From: Chloroflexota bacterium
GTDB lineage: Bacteria > Chloroflexota > Limnocylindria > Limnocylindrales > CSP1-4
NCBI GenBank assembly: GCA_021785115.1
Contig: JAJYGO010000195.1
Coordinates: forward strand, 1-10,085
Direction of reading: 5' to 3'
DNA: 10,085 bases
Part shown: positions 6,077-10,085 of the stretch, one piece after another
Numbering within the stretch: position 1 is the first letter of the stretch
Layout of the letters: each line of letters begins with the position of its first letter
Notes under the pieces: generated by a model
Told to the model about the DNA's origin: nothing
The model's database searches: none
Seen by the model: only the letters and a program-made list of their open reading frames with translations
Position numbers and translations under genes: made by a program

Positions 6077-6182
6077 CCGTCGGGAGGGCCGTCGGGACCG
6101 ACCTGCGGGGGACCCCGTCCGGTGATGGCCCGTGCCCATGGGACCGGGCCATCGGTCACGAACCAGTCGGCCCTCCCGACGG
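6077..6182 (-). promoter_or_regulatory. Structured region upstream of the flavodoxin gene (candidate RNA leader)
   Basis: A 15-bp perfect inverted repeat, CCGTCGGGAGGGCCG (6077-6091) and CGGCCCTCCCGACGG (6168-6182), encloses 76 bases. Inside are a 9-bp perfect stem GATGGCCCG/CGGGCCATC (6124-6132, 6145-6153) and two compact palindromes, CGGGG-GA-CCCCG (6106-6117) and GTCGG-GA-CCGAC (6091-6102). Drawn on the minus strand this is a three- or four-arm junction ending about 50 bases before the flavodoxin start. CCGTCGGGA occurs twice on the left side (6077-6085 and 6089-6097), so the right arm could pair with either copy. It matches no riboswitch I know. It could also belong to the 3' end of the FAD oxidase transcript. 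Confidence 0.4.
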
Positions 6183-6221
6183 TGTTGGGCCGTGGAGGTC
6201 GTCAGCCTCGTGGAGGCGGGC

Positions 6222-6235
6222 GGGCCGAGAGGCCC
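6222..6235 (-). terminator. Weak hairpin at the end of the FAD oxidase gene
   Basis: GGGCC/GGCCC arms (6222-6226, 6231-6235) with a 4-base loop begin at the last base of the TAG stop codon. There is no following T-run on the minus strand, so it is at most a weak or Rho-assisted end. Confidence 0.18.
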
Positions 6236-7662
6236 TAGGCGAGAACGCGCCCGGGGTTGAGAAGGCCGCGAGGGTCGAGTGCGTGCTTGATGGCGCGCAT
6301 CACCGCGACGGCCGGCTCGCCCCGCTGGCGGACGAGCCAGTCGCGCCGGACGGCGCCGATGCCGTGCTCCCCGGTCACCGTGCCATCGAGGGCGAGCGCC
6401 GCCTCGAACAGCTCCGTCCGGGCCTCGCGGAGGCGGGCGGCGGCCGTCGCATCCGGCTCGTCGCGGCCGAGGACGAACGTCGGGTGGAGGTTGCCGTCGC
6501 CGGCGTGCCCGAAGGTCCCGATGACGATCTCGTGCCGAAGGGCGATCGCCTCGATGGCCCGCAGCAGCTCCGGCACCCGGCTGCGCGGCACGCCGACGTC
6601 CTCCATCCGCGCCACGCCCTGCGCCTCGAGCGCCCGGAATGCGAGGCGTCGGCCCTCGCGCAGCCACTCGGCCTCGGTGGCGTCCTGGGCCCGGACGACG
6701 AGGCCCGCGCCCGCGGCCGTGCACGCCGCCTCGGCCGCGTCCACCTCGGCCACGGCAGCGCTGCCGGGCAGGTCAGACTCCACGAGCAGCATTGCCGCCG
6801 CGTCCCGGTCGAGCCCCAGGTGGTGCACGTCGTCCACCGCGCGGATCGTGGTGCGGTCCATCAGCTCGAGGGTCACCGGGACGATGCCGGCCCGGGTGAT
6901 CCCCGCCACCGCGTCCCCGGCCGCGTCGAGCGTGGCGAAGAACGCCAGCAGCGTGGCGCGGGGCGGCGGGGTGGCACGGAGCCGGAGGGTGGCCTCGGTC
7001 ACCAGGGCGAGGGTCCCCTGGCTGCCCACGAGCAGCGGGATCAGCCCGTACCCCGCCACGTCCTTGACGTTGCGGCCGCCCAGGCGGAGGACCGACGCAT
7101 CGGCCATGACGACCTCGAGGCCGAGCACCGCGTCGCGCGTGACGCCGTACTTGACGCAGCACAGCCCGCCCGCGTTCGTGCCCAGGTTGCCGCCGATCGT
7201 GCACGTCTCGTACGAGGCGGGGTCGGGCGCATAGAACAGCCCCTCGGCCGCCACGGCCTTCTTGAGGTCCGCGTTGACCACGCCGGGCTGCGTGACCACG
7301 ACCAGGTTTGCGTGGTCGATCTCGAGCACCCGGTTCATCCGCGTGAACGCGATGGTCAGCGCGCCCTCGATCCCCGCCGCACCGCCCGACAGCCCGGTGC
7401 CGGCCCCGCGGGGAACGATGGGCACGTCGTGCTCGCCGCACAGCCGGACCAGCTCGGCCACCTGCGCGGTGGTCTCCGGCAGCGCCACGGCGAGCGGCAG
7501 GCCCGTCGGCAGGTAGGCGGTCTCGTCGCGGCGGTACGACTCGCGGTCGATCGCGTCGGTGAGCAGGCGCAGACCGGGCAGGTTGGCCTCGATCGCGCGC
7601 AGGAGCCCCGGGCCGTCGCCTCGGGGCGGCGCGGCGGGAGCGGAGGCCGGGTCGGTCGGCAT
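6235..7662 (-). CDS. FAD-linked oxidase, GlcD / D-lactate dehydrogenase type
   Basis: A 475-aa protein of full family length. The FAD-binding PCMH domain shows VPIVPRGAGTGLSGGA (80-95), YETCTIGGNLGTNAGGLCCVKYG (151-173, in pieces) and VKDVAGYGLIPLLVGSQGTL (199-218). The C-terminal FAD-oxidase domain has FGHAGDGNLHP (384-394), GEHGIG (431-436) and LDPRGLLNPGR (462-472). These identify the glycolate oxidase subunit GlcD / D-2-hydroxyacid dehydrogenase group, which oxidises glycolate, D-lactate or similar acids to 2-oxoacids with FAD. No GlcE or GlcF gene is present within the window, so the substrate is open. The ATG at 7662 is preferred because a GATACT box sits 6 bases upstream; an in-frame ATG at 7689 (adding MAAACDTPP) would include that box. 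It is divergent from the M1 peptidase gene. The flavodoxin gene follows 209 bp downstream on the same strand. Confidence 0.92.
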   Translation of the reverse strand: MPTDPASAPAAPPRGDGPGLLRAIEANLPGLRLLTDAIDRESYRRDETAYLPTGLPLAVALPETTAQVAELVRLCGEHDVPIVPRGAGTGLSGGAAGIEGALTIAFTRMNRVLEIDHANLVVVTQPGVVNADLKKAVAAEGLFYAPDPASYETCTIGGNLGTNAGGLCCVKYGVTRDAVLGLEVVMADASVLRLGGRNVKDVAGYGLIPLLVGSQGTLALVTEATLRLRATPPPRATLLAFFATLDAAGDAVAGITRAGIVPVTLELMDRTTIRAVDDVHHLGLDRDAAAMLLVESDLPGSAAVAEVDAAEAACTAAGAGLVVRAQDATEAEWLREGRRLAFRALEAQGVARMEDVGVPRSRVPELLRAIEAIALRHEIVIGTFGHAGDGNLHPTFVLGRDEPDATAAARLREARTELFEAALALDGTVTGEHGIGAVRRDWLVRQRGEPAVAVMRAIKHALDPRGLLNPGRVLA

Positions 7663-7668
7663 AGGCGG

Positions 7669-7674
7669 AGTATC
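7669..7674 (-). promoter_or_regulatory. Candidate -10 box for the FAD oxidase gene
   Basis: GATACT on the minus strand (4 of 6 to TATAAT), 6 bases before the ATG at 7662. This implies a leaderless transcript; no Shine-Dalgarno is seen. Confidence 0.38.
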
Positions 7675-7701
7675 GCAAGCCGCCGCCATGACTGCGCGGC
7701 G

Positions 7702-7707
7702 TAGCAT
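7702..7707 (+). promoter_or_regulatory. Candidate -10 box for the M1 peptidase gene
   Basis: TAGCAT, 9 bases before the ATG at 7717. The 54-bp gap to the divergent FAD oxidase also has a 6-bp inverted repeat CGCCGC/GCGGCG (7681-7686, 7696-7701) between the two boxes, possibly an operator or chance. Confidence 0.38.
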
Positions 7708-7716
7708 TCGGGGGCC

Positions 7717-9156
7717 ATGCGAACCCGTCGCGGCGCGCTCGCCGCCCTGCTCATGGTCGGCCTGCTGGGCGTCCCCCCGGCCGCACCCGCATCGCCGTCG
7801 GCCGCGCCGGTCCCGGCGCCCTCTGCCGGGGGATCGCCGGCTCGGGGATCGACTGGGACGCCCGCCTCGCCCGCAATGCTGCTGCCGCCGGAGATCGCCG
7901 CGCAGCCCGCCAGCCGGATCGTCCCGGGTTCGGTCAACCGCACCTCCATGCAGCTCACCGCGACCTACAGCGTCGTCGCCTCGCTCGCCTGGGGGTCGGG
8001 GCGCCTGTCGGGCCAGGCGACGGTCACGGCCACGAACGACTCCCCGGCGAGCATCGACCGCATCGAGCTCGGCACCGTCATGGCGCCGCTCGGTGGCCTG
8101 CGCCTGGGCCCCACCAGCGTCGACGGCCGGACCGTCGCGCCGACGGTGAGCGGCCAGACCATCCGCGTCCCGCTCGGCGGCGTCCTGCCCAGCGGTGCCA
8201 CGGCCAGGGTCGTCGTGCGCTTTGGCGCAGCGCTGCGCACGTCCACGGGCGGCTCGAGCTGGCTGTTCGCGCGCGCCAACGGCATCGCCGACCTGTACCG
8301 CTGGATCCCGTGGGTCTCGCGCTCGACCACCTTCGCCCGGCCCAACCACGGCGACCCCTTCGTCACCCCGTCGAGCCCGTCCGTCCACGTGGTCCTCCAC
8401 GCGGACGTGCCGCTGCGCTGGGCGACCACCGGCACGCGCACCGCGATCTCCGGGGACGGCCTGACCGCAACCTTCGACGCCGCCGACGTCCGCGACTTCA
8501 TCGCCACCGCCAGCCGCGATGCCACGGCCCGTCAGGCGACCGTCAACGGCACCACGGTCAGGGTCGTCTCGCGGCGGGGCTTCCCGTCAGGCGCCGTCCT
8601 GTCTGCCGCGGTCACCGCCCTCACCCGGCTCGAGGCCCGCCTCGGCCCCTATCCGTACCGCCTGCTGACGATCTCAGAGTCGGCGGGCGGGTACGGCATG
8701 GAGGGCCCGATGACGGTGTGGATCCCGCGGCACGTGGCGCCCTCGAACCTCGCGTACCTGGTCACCCACGAGATCGCCCACCAGTGGTTCTACGGCGTCG
8801 TGGGCAGCGACCAGGCGCGCGAGCCGTTCGCGGACGAGGCGATGACCGACATGGCGACGCGCAACGTGCTCGGGATGCGGCGGGCGTCGCAGTGCTCCAC
8901 CGCCCGGCTGGACCTCGCCATCTACCGCTACTCCTCCGCGTGCTACTACGAGGACATCTACATCCAGGGCGGCAACCTGATCGACGACGCGCGCCGGCGC
9001 ATGGGCAGCTCGACCTTCTGGGCGGCGATCCGCGGCTACCTCGCCGCCAACCGCTTCGGCCTGGTCCACACGCGTCAGCTGCTCGACGCGATCGACGCCG
9101 CGAGCCCCGTCGACTTCGCGGCGCAGTGGCGCACGCGGTTCCCGTCGCTGTATTAG
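7717..9156 (+). CDS. Secreted M1-family zinc metallopeptidase
   Basis: A 479-aa protein. The N-terminus MRTRRGALAALLMVGLLGVPPAAPA is a typical signal peptide (basic start, hydrophobic core, Ala-x-Ala-like end near 22-26). No lipobox Cys follows, so it is probably released or wall-held. A Pro/Ala/Ser/Gly-rich linker runs to about 60. The catalytic part has HEIAHQWFYG with HEXXH at 351-355 and the third zinc ligand Glu374 in PFADEAM, exactly 18 residues after the second His, the M1 (gluzincin) spacing. GGYGMEGPM (324-332) replaces the GAMEN exopeptidase loop, with Glu329 probably equivalent. YYEDIYIQGGNLIDDARRRMG (410-430, in pieces) probably supplies the catalytic Tyr. It lacks the large C-terminal helical domain of PepN-like aminopeptidases. 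Peptidase chemistry is well supported; the substrate is unknown. Two cysteines (C393, C409) could form a disulfide outside the cell. The next gene starts 10 bp downstream. Confidence 0.9.
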   Translation: MRTRRGALAALLMVGLLGVPPAAPASPSAAPVPAPSAGGSPARGSTGTPASPAMLLPPEIAAQPASRIVPGSVNRTSMQLTATYSVVASLAWGSGRLSGQATVTATNDSPASIDRIELGTVMAPLGGLRLGPTSVDGRTVAPTVSGQTIRVPLGGVLPSGATARVVVRFGAALRTSTGGSSWLFARANGIADLYRWIPWVSRSTTFARPNHGDPFVTPSSPSVHVVLHADVPLRWATTGTRTAISGDGLTATFDAADVRDFIATASRDATARQATVNGTTVRVVSRRGFPSGAVLSAAVTALTRLEARLGPYPYRLLTISESAGGYGMEGPMTVWIPRHVAPSNLAYLVTHEIAHQWFYGVVGSDQAREPFADEAMTDMATRNVLGMRRASQCSTARLDLAIYRYSSACYYEDIYIQGGNLIDDARRRMGSSTFWAAIRGYLAANRFGLVHTRQLLDAIDAASPVDFAAQWRTRFPSLY

Positions 9157-9159
9157 CGT
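9154..9159 (+). promoter_or_regulatory. Candidate -10 box for the PAT-like gene, overlapping the peptidase stop
   Basis: TAGCGT begins with the TAG stop codon of the peptidase gene and lies 7 bases before the ATG at 9167. Same leaderless layout as elsewhere, but read-through from the peptidase gene is equally possible given the 10-bp gap. Confidence 0.3.
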
Positions 9160-9166
9160 CTCCGCC

Positions 9167-9763
9167 ATGACCGCCGACGCCCCCATCCTCCGGCTCGCGA
9201 CGACCGCCGACGCCCACGCCGTCGCCGCCATCTACGCGCCGTACGTGCGCGAAACCCCGATCTCCTTCGAGCTCCAGCCGCCAACGGCCGAGGCGATGGC
9301 GGGCCGGATCGAGCGCACGCTGGCGCGGACGCCGTGGGTGGTGGCCGAGGTCGACGGCGTCGTGCGCGCATACGCATACGCGGGGCGGTTCCGGGACCGC
9401 GGCGCCTACGACTGGACGGCCGAATCCACGGTGTACGTGGACCGCTCGCTGCACCGCTCCGGACTGGGGCGCGCGACCATGTCGGCGGTGCTGCGGGTGC
9501 TGCGGCTCCAGGGCTTCCGCCTGGTGATCGCGGGCGTCACGCTGCCCAACGCGGGCTCGGAGGGGCTCCACCGGGCGCTCGGGTTCGAGCCGGTGGGCAC
9601 GTTCGACGGCGTGGGCTGGAAGGCCGGGCGCTGGCACGGCGTGTCGTTCTTCGAGCTGGAGTTCTTCCCGTGCGTCGACGGTCCCCAGCCGGCGCCCATC
9701 CGGCCGCTCCCCGAGCTGCTCGGGACGCCCGAGCTCGCGGCGGCGATCGCCGGCGAGGGGTAG
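9167..9763 (+). CDS. Phosphinothricin/methionine-sulfoximine acetyltransferase-like GNAT
   Basis: A 198-aa GNAT protein of the PAT/Bar/YncA group. Family signatures are IYAPYVRETPISFELQPP (22-39), AYAYAGRFRDRGAYDWTAES (68-87), TVYVDRSLHRSGLGRATM (88-105, with the acetyl-CoA loop RSGLGRA) and the end motif GRWHGVSFFELEF (154-166). Relatives acetylate phosphinothricin, methionine sulfoximine/sulfone or similar toxic glutamate analogues with acetyl-CoA. That general activity is likely; the real substrate is inference. After about residue 170 a Pro-rich, roughly 28-residue tail extends beyond the usual end. No signal peptide, so cytoplasmic. It follows the peptidase gene by 10 bp and converges on the oxygenase gene. 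Confidence 0.9.
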   Translation: MTADAPILRLATTADAHAVAAIYAPYVRETPISFELQPPTAEAMAGRIERTLARTPWVVAEVDGVVRAYAYAGRFRDRGAYDWTAESTVYVDRSLHRSGLGRATMSAVLRVLRLQGFRLVIAGVTLPNAGSEGLHRALGFEPVGTFDGVGWKAGRWHGVSFFELEFFPCVDGPQPAPIRPLPELLGTPELAAAIAGEG

Positions 9764-9774
9764 CGCCCGGGCGC
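9763..9774. repeat. 12-bp perfect palindrome at the end of the PAT-like gene
   Basis: GCGCCCGGGCGC begins on the last base of the TAG stop codon in the 39-bp convergent gap. It may contribute to transcript ending on either strand, but the hairpin would have only about a 4-bp stem and there is no T-run. Purely G and C, so chance is possible. Confidence 0.2.
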
Positions 9775-9802
9775 AGCGTCCCTCAGCCGCGCTTCGCTGC
9801 CC

Positions 9803-10085
9803 TCAGCGGCGCCGCAGCCCTGCGTCCATCGGGGCGACGCCAGGCTGGAGGTCCGCCGCGCGGACGCGCCGGTCGGCGGCCAGCGCCTGCGGGAACCAGC
9901 GCGCGCTGGGCGGGAACACCGGGCGCCAGAATCGCCACATCGTCGTGAGCCAGGCGTCGAGCGCCCGCTCGGCCGGGCCCCACGGCAGGCCGAGCTCGGA
10001 CCGGGTCGCCGCGGGCAAGAGCCCGACGGCGGGCACGAGCACCGGCGTGAGCGTGGACCGGGGCGCGTGACGGAGCAGCTCGACC
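9803..10085 (-). CDS. C-terminus of a DUF2236 / MpaB-type oxygenase (partial, N-terminus beyond right edge)
   Basis: An open frame enters from the right edge and ends at TGA 9805-9803, giving 93 visible residues. The segment LVPAVGLLPAATRSELGLPWGPAERALDAW... followed by VFPPSARWFPQAL matches my knowledge of the C-terminal helices of DUF2236 (ER-bound oxygenase MpaB/B', rubber oxygenase Lcp relatives): a substrate-lid stretch with LPxxxRxxxGLPW and a later P-x-x-x-R-x-x-P. The haem-ligand region, which would be decisive, is outside the window. In-frame GTG codons near 10042 are probably internal rather than starts, since the frame stays open upstream in the same style. It is convergent with the PAT-like gene, 39 bp apart. 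Confidence 0.65.
   Translation of the reverse strand, partial: VELLRHAPRSTLTPVLVPAVGLLPAATRSELGLPWGPAERALDAWLTTMWRFWRPVFPPSARWFPQALAADRRVRAADLQPGVAPMDAGLRRR

Noticed and set aside
6077..6182. MITE-like transposon with 15-bp terminal inverted repeats
   Set aside because: No target-site duplication is visible at the flanks (GCGAG left, TGTTG right), no second copy in the window, and the inside is itself organised in hairpins, which favours an RNA or regulatory reading.
6025..7704. 559-codon plus-strand open frame
   Set aside because: Lies antisense to the clearly coding FAD oxidase, with low-complexity translation and no recognisable motif.
1..10085. Defence island, CRISPR, toxin-antitoxin or biosynthetic cluster
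   Set aside because: No repeat-spacer pattern, nuclease, helicase, toxin-antitoxin pair or assembly-line enzyme is present; all strong genes belong to ordinary metabolic or maintenance families.

Overview
This is a very GC-rich, gene-dense bacterial chromosomal window. GTG starts, 4-base start/stop overlaps and several TANNNT boxes only 6-9 bases before start codons (a leaderless-transcript layout) suggest a high-GC lineage such as Chloroflexota (Limnocylindria-like) or Actinomycetota. That placement is inference and cannot be settled from the sequence alone. I see no rRNA, tRNA, CRISPR array, phage gene, transposase or conjugation gene; this looks like ordinary core/housekeeping chromosome.

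Layout: (1) Positions 1-3364, minus strand, are a tightly coupled three-gene operon transcribed right to left: a YyaL/SSP411-type thioredoxin-domain protein, a GNAT acetyltransferase and a NUDT19-type Nudix hydrolase cut by the left edge. Each junction is a GTGA overlap. (2) Position 3426 onward, plus strand, divergent from the operon: an unrecognised 261-aa protein with an apparent Cys/His/Asp signature. (3) 4234-5298, minus strand: two small CxxC...CxxC zinc-ribbon proteins, one soluble and one membrane-anchored, separated by about 470 bp without a convincing gene but with a cluster of short inverted repeats. (4) 5486-7662, minus strand: a HemG-like flavodoxin and a GlcD-type FAD-linked oxidase. 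Between them lie 209 bp with a 15-bp perfect inverted repeat enclosing further hairpins. (5) 7717-9763, plus strand, divergent: a secreted M1-type zinc metallopeptidase and a phosphinothricin-acetyltransferase-like GNAT. (6) The right edge, minus strand, holds the C-terminal part of a DUF2236/MpaB-type oxygenase.

Functionally the genes are mostly independent metabolic or maintenance functions: redox (Trx-like, flavodoxin, FAD oxidase), acyl transfer, nucleotide/CoA hydrolysis and an exported peptidase. Nothing assembles into an obvious new multi-gene system. The most interesting points are the structured region in front of the flavodoxin gene (two mutually exclusive pairings can be drawn), the orphan Cys-His-Asp protein divergent from the thioredoxin operon, and the repeated leaderless promoter layout.
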